DNA of 64,000 bases from Sinorhizobium sp. 6-70 (GTDB lineage: Bacteria; Pseudomonadota; Alphaproteobacteria; Rhizobiales; Rhizobiaceae): positions 47,126 through 111,125 of the forward strand of contig NZ_JASKLS010000019.1 in assembly GCF_030124375.1 (NCBI RefSeq), read 5' to 3'. The notes beneath the pieces were generated by a model, which saw nothing but the letters and a program-made list of their open reading frames with translations, was not told where the DNA came from and did not search any database. The position numbers and the translations under genes are program-made. This document shows, piece by piece, positions 36,545-44,435 of the stretch; the first letter of the stretch is position 1; each line of letters begins with the position of its first letter.

Positions 36545-36946
36545 ATGGCGGCCCGCCACGGCGTCGAAAACCCTATTCGCCTCGGCAATATCTTTTACTG
36601 GCGCGCGCGCGTCCCCACTTCGTTCGCGCGGTGTCGGCCGGGCAGCCGGCTTTCACTGAGCCTTCGCTGTTCGGACCATAAAAAGGCCCAGGCGATCGGC
36701 CGGAAGCTCAACATGCTGATGGCCGAGATGAAGATGAAATCGAAGGAATCAATGTCCAAGGAGCAGCTCCAGAAACTTTTCGAACAGAGCGCAACGTCAT
36801 GCTCGCGCATCTCGAGGACGTCGCAATCGCCGCCAGGCGGAACCGTCCCGCGGACATCGAAGGCTGGAACTCGACCTTGAGAATGGTTGGACTTACAAGC
36901 TGCTTGCCATGTTTGGCATCCGCCATCCTACGCGACCCGGCGCCTA
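36545..36946 (+). pseudogene. tyrosine-recombinase (phage integrase) N-terminal remnant
   Basis: The frame beginning MAARHGVENPIRLGNIFYWRARVP matches the N-terminal DNA-binding region of site-specific integrases that have a W-RRVP start. It includes LSLSLRCSDHKKAQAIGRKLN and then changes frame at about 36785 to ERNVMLAHLEDVAIAARRNRPADIEGW, and again to LDLENGWTYKLLAMFGI. The catalytic domain with R-H-R-Y residues is missing, and the next gene begins on the other strand. It is therefore the dead remains of the integrase of the element bounded by the tRNA remnant. Confidence 0.65.
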
Positions 36947-37470
36947 GCTGCACATACATTGACCCGCATCTGCACGACTTCCCTGGAGGCACCATAGAAC
37001 GTTGCCGCCTGAGATACCGACATGCCGCTGCTCACAATAAACAGAGCGGCCTCGTCGGATATCAACAAGGCTGGTCCGAGCCACTTAGCCTCTTCCTCAT
37101 CCGCCTTATGCGATCGCTGGCCATCGTCGCTAAACAAGGCGGGTATCGGATGATTTAGCAATGCGTGGGCAATCTCGTGCGCAATGTTCGCAGCTTGCCT
37201 GCCGTCGTCATGCGCGTCGTTATGAATAATCCATCGTCTGCCACCCACGCTCAGCGTGACAGCCGAAAACGTTTTGCGACCCTCCCCGGCAAGGAAGTAG
37301 GCCAGATGGGCCGGATTTGCCTCTACCTTGCTCAGTTTTAGCAGCGGCAGCTCAAGGTATTCACACAAGCGGCGGGTGCAAATCGCACTCTGCGCAGACA
37401 AGCCCATTTCGCGCCTCAGATCACGCGACCATGCGTTGGCTTCCGCCTTGAATCCGTGCCGCAACGCCAT
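36928..37470 (-). CDS. ImmA/IrrE-family zinc metallopeptidase-like protein
   Basis: The 180-residue product has the zinc-protease motif NIAHEIAHALL with H98, E99 and H102, and a downstream EEEAKWLGPALL stretch that carries the third ligand region. ImmA/IrrE proteins cleave XRE repressors to switch on mobile elements or stress genes, as ImmA does in ICEBs1. It lies 6 bp after an XRE repressor gene on the same strand, matching the standard immA-immR arrangement. The C-terminal half (SQAATFYGASREVVQMRVNV) is helical and typical. Confidence 0.85.
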   Translation of the reverse strand: MALRHGFKAEANAWSRDLRREMGLSAQSAICTRRLCEYLELPLLKLSKVEANPAHLAYFLAGEGRKTFSAVTLSVGGRRWIIHNDAHDDGRQAANIAHEIAHALLNHPIPALFSDDGQRSHKADEEEAKWLGPALLISDEAALFIVSSGMSVSQAATFYGASREVVQMRVNVCAARRRVA

Positions 37471-37476
37471 GGGCTG

Positions 37477-37848
37477 CTACCCCCGAATTTTTCGAATCTG
37501 TTCGTAGGCAGCTTTGATAATGGCCTCCATCGCGATCGCCCCTTCCTTAGATAGGTTGGGGTCTGCCCGAAACAAAGCGGTAACCTCCGCCAAGGTCTCG
37601 GCTTTTTGCTTTTTTCCATTGGTGAAGAAGTCGTCCGCCTTGATGCCCGACCAGGCGCACAAAGCCGAAAGACTGTCTACATCTGGCTTGCGACCCTGCG
37701 ACATGCGGGTGAGGGTCGATGCAGGCACCTTCGCCTGCTCCGCGACTTTCTTCCATGTGAGACCTCGAGCGGCTCGAGCGGCATCGAGTGCAGAGAAAAA
37801 CCGCTCTCCGTCGAACCTTGGGGATAATTCTTCGTTGCTATCTTGCAA
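37477..37848 (-). CDS. XRE-family transcriptional repressor
   Basis: The 123-residue product has a helix-turn-helix (GLTWKKVAEQAKVPASTLTRMSQGRKPDVDSLSALCAWSGI), followed by a C-terminal helical part. The start is placed at TTG 37848 (QDSNEELSPRFDGERFFS); a longer start at 37941 would overlap the neighbouring plus-strand gene. A palindrome at 37878-37895 just upstream is a likely operator. With the ImmA-like gene it forms a repressor/antirepressor switch, probably controlling the divergent small gene and TIR gene. Confidence 0.8.
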   Translation of the reverse strand: MQDSNEELSPRFDGERFFSALDAARAARGLTWKKVAEQAKVPASTLTRMSQGRKPDVDSLSALCAWSGIKADDFFTNGKKQKAETLAEVTALFRADPNLSKEGAIAMEAIIKAAYEQIRKIRG

Positions 37849-37877
37849 TTCGATTCCTGAGAAGCAATATGGCGGTT

Positions 37878-37895
37878 GATTGCAATATCGCAATC
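37878..37895. promoter_or_regulatory. palindromic operator candidate
   Basis: The perfect inverted repeat GATTGC-N6-GCAATC lies between the XRE repressor gene (minus) and the small-protein gene (plus), about 45 bp from the latter's start. GCAATA also occurs at 37864, so further half-sites may exist. The site is a natural binding site for the adjacent repressor. Binding is inferred. Confidence 0.5.
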
Positions 37896-37939
37896 CTGAT
37901 CCGCATCGGCAATCGATGCGTAGCTTAAGGAGCAGTCGC

Positions 37940-38143
37940 ATGTCAAAGGGAAAAGGTGGCGGTAGCTACCGCAGCGCGATCAGCGGCCGTTACGTAACGG
38001 CGGCACATGGAAAGCGCAGCCCTCATACCACGGTGCTGGAAGCACCTGGTCGTAGCGGAAGCACAGGCGGGGCAACCCGGAGTGCCATTACCGGACAGTT
38101 TGTCCGAAGCGGCAACCCCAACACTAGCACGCGGGAGAAATAA
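37940..38143 (+). CDS. 67-residue basic protein with a duplicated RSAI(S/T)G-(R/Q)-(Y/F)-V motif
   Basis: The product is small, basic and Gly/Ser/Thr-rich. Residues 11-19 (RSAISGRYV) and 47-55 (RSAITGQFV) are clear repeats of one short motif, and a HGKRSPHTTV stretch lies between them. I do not recognise a named family, although similar short proteins with S-x-x-T-G-x-F/Y-V repeats occur next to defence-type genes. It has a good AAGGAG site 8 nt upstream. It is 112 bp ahead of the TIR gene on the same strand and probably belongs with it. Possible roles are an antitoxin, an inhibitor or a regulatory partner of the TIR protein. Confidence 0.65.
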   Translation: MSKGKGGGSYRSAISGRYVTAAHGKRSPHTTVLEAPGRSGSTGGATRSAITGQFVRSGNPNTSTREK

Positions 38144-38255
38144 GTGGCTGCGGCCACAAAACGATCCTCCCCCGAGACCTGATAGCGGCCTGCGACGTGG
38201 GCCGCTAGAGCGAAATCCTGACTAAGATCACGAAGATGTTCTATTGGGAGTACAC

Positions 38256-38963
38256 ATGGCAAGATGCACAGCACCAGTAAATGGCCATCGCACAGCGAGC
38301 GGCGCAGCGGATTGTCCCGCATGTGGTGGCCGCTATCGCGGCTACAGCAGCTACGGGTCATACTCGTCCTACTCCTCTCCTTCCTACTATTCCTCGCCGG
38401 TAAGCAGCGGGGGTGGTCGGACCAGTGGCGGCGGGTCTAGCAGCAGCACAAAGCCGCGCTGGTCGCGAGCAGGTTCGTCCGTGGTGTACACGGACGCCCA
38501 AGTGCGGACGCTCACGCCGTTCCGCGAAAGCGTCGAGGAGCGAGCGTCCCTGCCCGACCTTCGGGATATCTTCCTCTGCCACGCATGGGACGATCGGAGA
38601 GGGGCCGCCAAGGAGTTGCATGATCTGCTTGAGTCACTTGGCGTCTCGGTCTGGTTCAGCGAGAAAGATGTCGCCCTCGGCACGGGATTGCTCCGCGAAA
38701 TCGATAAGGGACTGGCGAAGTCGCGAGTGGGGATCGTGCTGGTGACCCCTGCGTTGCTACGCCGCCTCGAAGGAGAAGGCATCGCCGACAAAGAGCTTTC
38801 AGTGCTCCTGGCGCGCGATCTGCTCGTTCCCATTGTGCACGACACGACGTATGACGCTCTCCGCGAAGTCAGCCCCATGCTGGCCTCGAGAAGCGGCCTG
38901 AGCACTGCAGAAGATACGATGGCGAATCTCGCGGCCAAGCTCGCCGAGCTGGTCACCCTCTAG
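38256..38963 (+). CDS. TIR-domain protein with N-terminal zinc ribbon and Ser/Tyr/Gly linker
   Basis: Residues 4-23 form a C-x6-H-x8-C-x2-C set (C4, H11, C20, C23), probably a zinc ribbon. Residues 27-65 are a low-complexity linker of Ser, Tyr and Gly. Residues 104-205 are a TIR domain (DIFLCHAWDDRRGAAKELHDLL ... SVWFSEKDVALGTGLLREID ... VGIVLVTPALL). E180, in ADKEL, is at the position of the catalytic glutamate of NAD-degrading TIR domains. Bacterial TIR proteins commonly deplete NAD+ in antiphage abortive infection; that role is likely here. The start at 38256 has a GGAG 5 nt upstream. Confidence 0.8.
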   Translation: MARCTAPVNGHRTASGAADCPACGGRYRGYSSYGSYSSYSSPSYYSSPVSSGGGRTSGGGSSSSTKPRWSRAGSSVVYTDAQVRTLTPFRESVEERASLPDLRDIFLCHAWDDRRGAAKELHDLLESLGVSVWFSEKDVALGTGLLREIDKGLAKSRVGIVLVTPALLRRLEGEGIADKELSVLLARDLLVPIVHDTTYDALREVSPMLASRSGLSTAEDTMANLAAKLAELVTL

Positions 38964-39045
38964 GGTGGCCGATCGCGCCAACACCGGACATTCTGCCGTG
39001 TGTCGATTGGCTGTTCTGAGTAGCTATCCGGCATTGAGTGGGTAA

Positions 39046-39210
39046 GATTGGAAGATCCTCTATATCGGCTCGGCTGACGCGGACGAGATTGCAAAGGTCC
39101 ACCGCGCAATCGGCGAACGCGGCTTGTCATTTGATGTGAATGACACGAAATGGCGAGTACTCTGCACTGCGGTGCAACAGGAGCTTAGTCGTAGCGGCCC
39201 CCTTTACTAA
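39046..39210 (+). pseudogene. 5'-truncated ORF remnant
   Basis: An open stretch of 54 codons (DWKILYIGSADADEIAKVHR ... AVQQELSRSGPLY) ends at a TAA but follows directly on an in-frame stop (39043-39045) and lacks a start codon. The composition looks protein-like. It lies between the TIR gene and the PD-(D/E)XK-like gene and is probably the tail of a lost gene. No family was recognised. Confidence 0.35.
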
Positions 39211-39271
39211 GCGTTGACGGGTATCGACCTACGGGTGGCAATCTATAATCGATCCATTCATCGAGGGTGCC

Positions 39272-39964
39272 ATGTGGAGCCAGGAATCGTTTGAACTGAT
39301 AGCTGGAATTACCCGAGACATCATCCGGAAGAACTGTCACGAATATGCGCAACGGGTGATAAAGCAGGAAACTGCCTTCACGGCATCTCTTCTAACAAGG
39401 CTACGAGACAACTTGAATGGCCTGACCCTGACCGCCAACTACAAACTACAACATGGTTTCCGACCCTCAGGGCCGCCACGTTATGAGATCCGAGCGACCG
39501 AGACACTTTCCAACGCGGTTCATTCCGAGGAGAATCTATCTGGCGCCGATATGGTGTTCGGCTTCAAAGGCGAAGTGCATGACGATGTGGTAGATAAGGC
39601 CGCCCTGGTGCAGGCAAAAATTTGGGATGGGACAGGACAGTTTCTAGGCCTTCCGAAAGGAAAGGCCAAGCGAGACGAGCTTCTCGCGCAATGCAAACGG
39701 ATGAGAAGGATCAGTCAGGCATCCTATGTTTTCATCTACACGAAGGATGCTATTCGTTGCTATCACGCTGATGATATCATTTCCAAATCGCCCGAAGGAG
39801 TCAATTATAGCGACGGCTGGGATTTCACGACTTTCATGCATAAGTTTTTCCATTGCACCATCGGCGACCGGAATCTGAACTATATGGTGGAAGGTGACTT
39901 TAGACCTCACCTGAGGGAACTTGGCATCAGCGACGGGTTCATGGTCGAACTCGAACAAGTATGA
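39272..39964 (+). CDS. PD-(D/E)XK-like nuclease candidate
   Basis: The 230-residue product has E33 (KQETAFTASLLTRL), D93 in SGADMVFGF and Q114-A-K116 in ALVQAKIWDG. This E...D-x(n)-(E/Q)-x-K pattern is that of the PD-(D/E)XK nuclease fold, found in restriction enzymes and related defence nucleases. The C-terminal part (SYVFIYTKDAIRCYHADDI) resembles other proteins of restriction-type families. The family assignment rests on motif spacing only. It is near a TIR protein and a repressor/protease pair in an apparent defence cassette. Confidence 0.55.
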   Translation: MWSQESFELIAGITRDIIRKNCHEYAQRVIKQETAFTASLLTRLRDNLNGLTLTANYKLQHGFRPSGPPRYEIRATETLSNAVHSEENLSGADMVFGFKGEVHDDVVDKAALVQAKIWDGTGQFLGLPKGKAKRDELLAQCKRMRRISQASYVFIYTKDAIRCYHADDIISKSPEGVNYSDGWDFTTFMHKFFHCTIGDRNLNYMVEGDFRPHLRELGISDGFMVELEQV

Positions 39965-40492
39965 GATCCCTGAATCCCCCTTTTGCAGAATACCCCATAG
40001 ATCCCGATCCTTATCCACTCCGCGGATATCATATTCGTCCGAACCCTCACTTCGAGACCAGAGGCACCGCCTTCGTCAGCAAACTCCTGCGATGACTACC
40101 GAAGCAGTGTAATCCAGCAATCGAACTACTTGCAGACACCCAAGACAAACTCATCGGCATGAAGCCGAGGCGCCAATCTTCATTGGTATGGTGGATTGTC
40201 TAGCGGCAACAGGTCAGCGGGTTTCGTTCGTAGCCATGGCGCAAACGTGCTGCTTGGTCGCCGTCAGGCCGGAAACGTCGTCTACAAAGGGCGGCGTGAA
40301 CGCCTTAACACGGACGCTGTGCTTGGCGAGCGCAGCAACGCTTTCCAGAAGTGGCCGTGGAGTGCCTGGGCCTCTTCCAAAGCCGCGCGTGCGGCCACTG
40401 CGGTTGCGGGGTGTCAGGGCGAGGTTAGCTTCAGTCGTAATCGTATTATCCTTCATCGCGATGTTGATGTTTGGGCTTGCGTCCGCTCTTGT

Positions 40493-40522
40493 CAGCCGAC
40501 GTGATGGCGGTCACGTCGGCTG
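40493..40522. repeat. perfect 12-bp inverted repeat with 6-nt loop
   Basis: CAGCCGACGTGA and its exact complement TCACGTCGGCTG flank TGGCGG. The stem is GC-rich and strong but is not followed by a T tract. It may be a factor-dependent terminator, a mobile-element end or a protein site. Confidence 0.6.
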
Positions 40523-40946
40523 AAACTTACAGGGACGCGAACAATCTTCGGGCCGGGCGAGCTATGCCGGACAAATTGGGATTCGGATGCTGTGAGGGAA
40601 TGCCCATTGGTAACAGGTGATTTTGGTTTTCAACAGACAACTTCAGTCCGCTTTTAATCAAGGCATTAGCCAGTCTCTTCAAATGACCGGCATCGCCGCA
40701 GGGCGGGTCGGGCGTGTCGCTTGTCGGGAGATCGCGCCAACTTCCGCAAGCGCAAGCTTCACCGGATCCGTCTCAAGGGTTCCTGTCGCCGCGCCCGGTT
40801 CCCCCATCAACAAGCTGCCCATAGGGTTCGCCGCGACACGGCCATTGACGACACACGATTTCGATCGGAATCCCATCCGCTTAATTCTTGGAATGGCGAC
40901 CGATGGACCGGCCCCTGGGGTACTTTTGGGCGGCTTCCGACATACT

Positions 40947-40962
40947 TGTCCGGCTTCTGACA
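40947..40962 (+). promoter_or_regulatory. NifA upstream activator site (TGT-N10-ACA) for prxS
   Basis: TGT-CCGGCTTCTG-ACA matches the NifA-binding consensus TGT-N10-ACA. It lies 135 bp upstream of the sigma-54 promoter at 41098, a normal distance for looping activation. Confidence 0.65.
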
Positions 40963-41097
40963 GGAAGGTTTGCGGATACACGAGGGGAGAACAAAGCCTC
41001 AAGCGTGCAAACCGAGGTCTTGGCGAGGGCGCGACCCTCCCGCGCAAACCAAGGCTGGCCCCGTGCAAGAGCAGTGTGCTTCCTGCATTCAATGAAA

Positions 41098-41113
41098 TGG
41101 CATGGCACTTGCA
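41098..41113 (+). promoter_or_regulatory. sigma-54 (-24/-12) promoter of prxS-rpoN2
   Basis: TGGCATG-GCAC-TTGCA matches the -24/-12 consensus, with GG and GC ten bases apart. It lies 80 bp upstream of prxS. With the NifA site it predicts expression of prxS-rpoN2 under nitrogen-fixing, low-oxygen conditions, as is known for the same operon in Rhizobium etli. Confidence 0.8.
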
Positions 41114-41192
41114 GGACCGGCATGTCGAAGGTCCGTTCACATCAGGCGCAATCGAGAGCGATGCGCCCGTTTTTCTCAGAGGAGCAATATCG

Positions 41193-41732
41193 ATGCCTGT
41201 GAAAAAGAAGGTTCCCTTCGTCACCTTTCGCACGCGTGTTCGCGATGATTCTATCGCGGGGCCAAACCCGTACCGGTGGGAAGACAAGACATCCGACGAT
41301 TATTTCAGCGGCAAGCGCGTCATCCTGTTCTCGCTGCCAGGCGCCTTCACCCCGACCTGCTCCACCTATCAACTGCCCGATTTCGAGGACCTTTACACCG
41401 AGTTCCAGAAGGAGCGCATTGACGAAATATACTGTGTCTCCGTCAACGATGCATTCGTGATGAGCGCCTGGAGCAGGGCTCAGGGGCTGAAAAAGGTCAA
41501 GCTCATTCCCGACGGCTCGGGAGAATTCACGCGCAAGATGGGCATGCTGGTCGCCAAGGATAACCTCGGATTCGGAATGCGCTCCTGGCGCTACGCTGCC
41601 GTAATTAATGACGGCGTGGTCGAGCAATGGTTCGAGGAGGAAGGTTTCTCCGACAACTGCGAAGCCGATCCCTATGGCGTCTCTTCTCCGCAGAACGTTC
41701 TTGAAAGGCTAAAGGCCCCGGCCGCCGCATGA
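41193..41732 (+). CDS. prxS: atypical 2-Cys peroxiredoxin PrxS
   Basis: The 179-residue product is a Prx5/AhpE-like peroxiredoxin with peroxidatic cysteine C56 in LPGAFTPTCS. Conserved elsewhere are VSVNDAFVMSAW, PDGSGEFTRKMGMLV and RSWRYAAVINDGVVEQWF. In Rhizobium etli, prxS is cotranscribed with rpoN2 and protects bacteroids against peroxides. The gene order here is the same and the sigma-54 promoter upstream fits. The start at 41193 has AGAGGAG about 8 nt upstream; the long open frame before it is judged non-coding. Confidence 0.92.
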   Translation: MPVKKKVPFVTFRTRVRDDSIAGPNPYRWEDKTSDDYFSGKRVILFSLPGAFTPTCSTYQLPDFEDLYTEFQKERIDEIYCVSVNDAFVMSAWSRAQGLKKVKLIPDGSGEFTRKMGMLVAKDNLGFGMRSWRYAAVINDGVVEQWFEEEGFSDNCEADPYGVSSPQNVLERLKAPAAA

Positions 41733-41801
41733 CCTAAAGGAGCCAACGTCCCGCCTCTTTACGCACAGCCCAGTAGTCGCTCGACAGGAGTTTTGCTCTA
41801 C

Positions 41802-43259
41802 ATGGAGTCCGTTGTAAGCCTTCTTCAACGCCAGCAGCAATCGCTGGTTATGACGCCGCAACTCATCGCGTCGATACGCTTGTTGCAACTGGCGCATGCC
41901 GAACTACATCAGTTCGTCGAGCAGGAAGTAGAGAAGAACCCGTTCCTCGAGTTGGCGTCAGACGACAGTACGACGTCTGGCGATCTATCGCCGGTCTCGG
42001 ATCTATCGCCAGTCTTGGGGGGAGACCAGAACATCGGCGCGCGCGAGAACGACGGCGATGGGCCGATGAGGGCCGAGACCTCAGAACTGCTCAGGCAATG
42101 GAAATCAATCCGCGACACATCCAATGTTGCCGCGGGGGAAAGGCCCGCCCTCGAAGAGTTTGCCGCCTCAGCGGAAACATTGCACGACCATGTCGCTCGT
42201 CAGGTGGCCCTTACTGTATTCACCCCGCAGCAGCGGCTGATCGCTAGCCAGCTCACCGATCATCTGGAAGACACCGGGTATATTCATGTTGACCTTTTGG
42301 AGGTGGCGCAGAGGCTGGATGTCGGGGAGGCTGATGTAGAGCGGGTTCTCGGAACATTGCAGCTCTTTGATCCACCGGGAATATTCGCACGAACTCTCAG
42401 CGAATGCCTCGGGATACAACTGCGCCAGCGAGACCGTTTCGATCCCGCGATGGCAGCGTTGGTTGCCAATCTTGAGATGCTGGCGCAACGCGATTTTCAG
42501 GCACTGAAGCGGCAATGTGGTGTCGATGAGGACGACATCCTCGACATGTTGCATGAAATCCGTACCCTCGATCCCAAGCCCGGAAACCGATATCAATCCG
42601 GAGGTCCGGACTATATCATCCCCGACGTCTGGGTCCTGCCCTCGCCCGAAGGTGGATGGCAAATCGAGCTTAACCCGGACATGCTGCCCAAAGTCCTGGT
42701 CAACCAGACCTATTTTGCCGAAGTCTCCCGGCTAACGGCACACAATTCAGAAGATCAGGCATTCCTCAACGAGTGCTTCCAAAACGCAAGCTGGCTAGTT
42801 CGCAGCCTCGATCAGCGCGCCAAGACAATTCTCAAGGTAGCGACTGAAATCGTCCGCCAGCAGGATGTGTTTCTGGAGCATGGCATTGCCCATCTTCGGC
42901 CTCTCAATCTTAAGACCGTCGCTGACGCGATTGACATGCACGAGTCGACCGTTAGTCGGGTGACATCGAACAAGTACATGCTCACTCCGCGCGGCGTATT
43001 CGAACTAAAGTATTTTTTCACAGTCGCAATCGCCTCCTCCAAAGGCGGCGAGGCACACTCCGCCGAAGCTGTCCGCCATAGCATCAAGGCCATGATCACC
43101 GCAGAAACGCTCGATCATGTGCTTTCAGACGAGGAGATCGCGGCCCAACTTCGGAAAACCGGTATCGACATCGCGCGCCGCACCGTTACAAAATATCGAG
43201 AGGCGATGAACCTCCCCACCTCCGTGCAGCGCCGCCGGGAAATGCGGCTGGGCCTGTAA
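41802..43259 (+). CDS. rpoN2: RNA polymerase sigma-54 factor RpoN2
   Basis: The 485-residue product has the Gln-rich region I (LLQRQQQSLVMTPQLIASIRLLQLAHAELHQFVEQEVEKNPFLEL). An acidic linker and core-binding region follow, then the helix-turn-helix and a C-terminal RpoN box (ARRTVTKYREAMNLP). It directs NifA-dependent transcription at -24/-12 promoters such as those found in this window. It lies 69 bp after prxS. ATG 41802 is chosen as start because AGGAG at 41786 would be too close to the TTG at 41793. Confidence 0.93.
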   Translation: MESVVSLLQRQQQSLVMTPQLIASIRLLQLAHAELHQFVEQEVEKNPFLELASDDSTTSGDLSPVSDLSPVLGGDQNIGARENDGDGPMRAETSELLRQWKSIRDTSNVAAGERPALEEFAASAETLHDHVARQVALTVFTPQQRLIASQLTDHLEDTGYIHVDLLEVAQRLDVGEADVERVLGTLQLFDPPGIFARTLSECLGIQLRQRDRFDPAMAALVANLEMLAQRDFQALKRQCGVDEDDILDMLHEIRTLDPKPGNRYQSGGPDYIIPDVWVLPSPEGGWQIELNPDMLPKVLVNQTYFAEVSRLTAHNSEDQAFLNECFQNASWLVRSLDQRAKTILKVATEIVRQQDVFLEHGIAHLRPLNLKTVADAIDMHESTVSRVTSNKYMLTPRGVFELKYFFTVAIASSKGGEAHSAEAVRHSIKAMITAETLDHVLSDEEIAAQLRKTGIDIARRTVTKYREAMNLPTSVQRRREMRLGL

Positions 43260-43304
43260 AGGCGATCAAGCCCTGCCGGCCTCCTGCCGCCGGCGAACAC
43301 GGCT

Positions 43305-44000
43305 CTAGTCCAAATCGGTCCCGCTCTTGATCGGTGCAAGGCGGCTCTCGCCTTCCTCCGAGCCAAAGCAACTCTTGAACTCGTGGCATTCCCGGCAACT
43401 GGGCGCCGAACAAAGCGAAAAACCCTCAGCCTCACAAAGCTTGTAATAGAGATACTTCTTCCATTTCATGTTTTCGGTGTTGCCGGCCGCCAGATTCGGG
43501 AAGTGCGTGGCAAGCAAGCGGCTGAGCTCGGATCGGTCGAAGAGGCCGAGGTCCTGCCAGAGATGGTCGTTGCGCAAGGCACGCCGCGCGATGATCTTGG
43601 CAAAGCGGGCGCTCGCGGGATCGCCGGGGCGGGCATGCGTTAGCAGCAGTCCGCGCAGAAGTTCTTCCTCCACACCAATCTCGGGATCGCTCACGTCTCC
43701 CAATGAGAACGAGTGGATGAAACTGGCCGGGAAATTACGGGTCAGGATATCCCGCAACTCGGCGCGTGAAAGGCCGGTTGCCTCCGTCGCCGACGCTTCG
43801 CCGGCATCGATCTCCTCGAGCGCACGCGAAAGGACACAGGCAAGTACATAATCGTCGAAATCCATCTCCACATCCATCCGCGGCCATCGGCTGGGGCCGA
43901 GCAACTGTGAGTGTCGTGCCCGGCGGGGCAGATAGGACATTCGTACTCCACGAGTGATGCCTGGTCCCCATAAAATGCGGATCTGCCGCTGATCTGACAT
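43305..44000 (-). CDS. nifQ: NifQ, molybdenum donor for FeMo cofactor synthesis
   Basis: The C-terminal part has the NifQ cysteine motif C-x4-C-x2-C-x5-C (CSAPSCRECHEFKSC), which binds an Fe-S or Mo-Fe-S cluster for delivery of molybdenum. The body (DDYVLACVLSRALEE; TGLSRAELRDILTRNFP; EEELLRGLLLTHARPGDPASARFAKIIARRALRNDHLWQDLGL) fits the family. The 231-residue length is somewhat longer than usual, so translation may begin at an internal Met (for example MDVEMDFDDY). It faces rpoN2 convergently. Confidence 0.9.
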   Translation of the reverse strand: MSDQRQIRILWGPGITRGVRMSYLPRRARHSQLLGPSRWPRMDVEMDFDDYVLACVLSRALEEIDAGEASATEATGLSRAELRDILTRNFPASFIHSFSLGDVSDPEIGVEEELLRGLLLTHARPGDPASARFAKIIARRALRNDHLWQDLGLFDRSELSRLLATHFPNLAAGNTENMKWKKYLYYKLCEAEGFSLCSAPSCRECHEFKSCFGSEEGESRLAPIKSGTDLD

Positions 44001-44435
44001 CGTGCTTGTCCTTCCATTCCCATCGACCGATGTCCTATCGGTCGGCAGCTCCGGCCGCCTTGTCAGAGAGGACCTTCAAAAGTCGTGCCAGCTGCGTAGC
44101 AAAGCTCTCGGAACTGATTTTCCGAGATTTATGCGACACCTTAACTGAGCATGCAGCGGGAAATGGATCGAATACGACGTCTGGGAATCGACAAAAGTCG
44201 ACAGCGCCGCGGCCTCTTGCACCGAATACGATCGTCGAGAAGCGGACTGTCGGCATCCGAAGACCGACGGGAAGACCCGAGCAAGCTGTCATGATCGCGG
44301 AAACCTGGGTGCTGCTTGGTATGATCCTTGCAAATGACCCTCGAGGCAGATGCAAGCGCTGTGGCTCCAGTCGAGCTGATCGCCGCGACAATCAACACCT
44401 GGAAGGCTGGATTAGCCATATGAGGAGCACAGCGG
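44001..44435. other. divergent intergenic region between nifQ and the Ntn hydrolase gene
   Basis: No gene was recognised. The only notable element is the degenerate -24/-12 sequence at 44075-44090. It probably carries both promoters. Confidence 0.4.
44075..44090 (-). promoter_or_regulatory. degenerate -24/-12 promoter candidate for nifQ
   Basis: On the minus strand the sequence reads TGGCACG-ACTT-TTGAA. The -24 half is perfect, but the -12 GC is GA, which usually weakens sigma-54 promoters. It lies about 75 bp before the nifQ start. No TGT-N10-ACA was found upstream. Confidence 0.35.

Larger units (their letters stand above)
39965..41192. other. intergenic region before prxS
   Basis: This 1.2-kb stretch has no gene that I can support. 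It contains a perfect 12-bp hairpin (40493-40522), a NifA upstream site (40947-40962) and a sigma-54 promoter (41098-41113). Low-quality open frames on both strands look non-coding. Confidence 0.5.

Noticed and set aside
36219..36559. Minus-strand frames reading 'GEPGFEPGLTASQ' and 'WLGNRDLNQD'
   Set aside because: These are translations of the complement of the tRNA 3' end, a well-known false gene call, not proteins.
40617..41192. N-terminal extension of prxS to 40617
   Set aside because: The sigma-54 promoter lies inside it, the sequence is unlike peroxiredoxin, and 41193 has a good ribosome-binding site.
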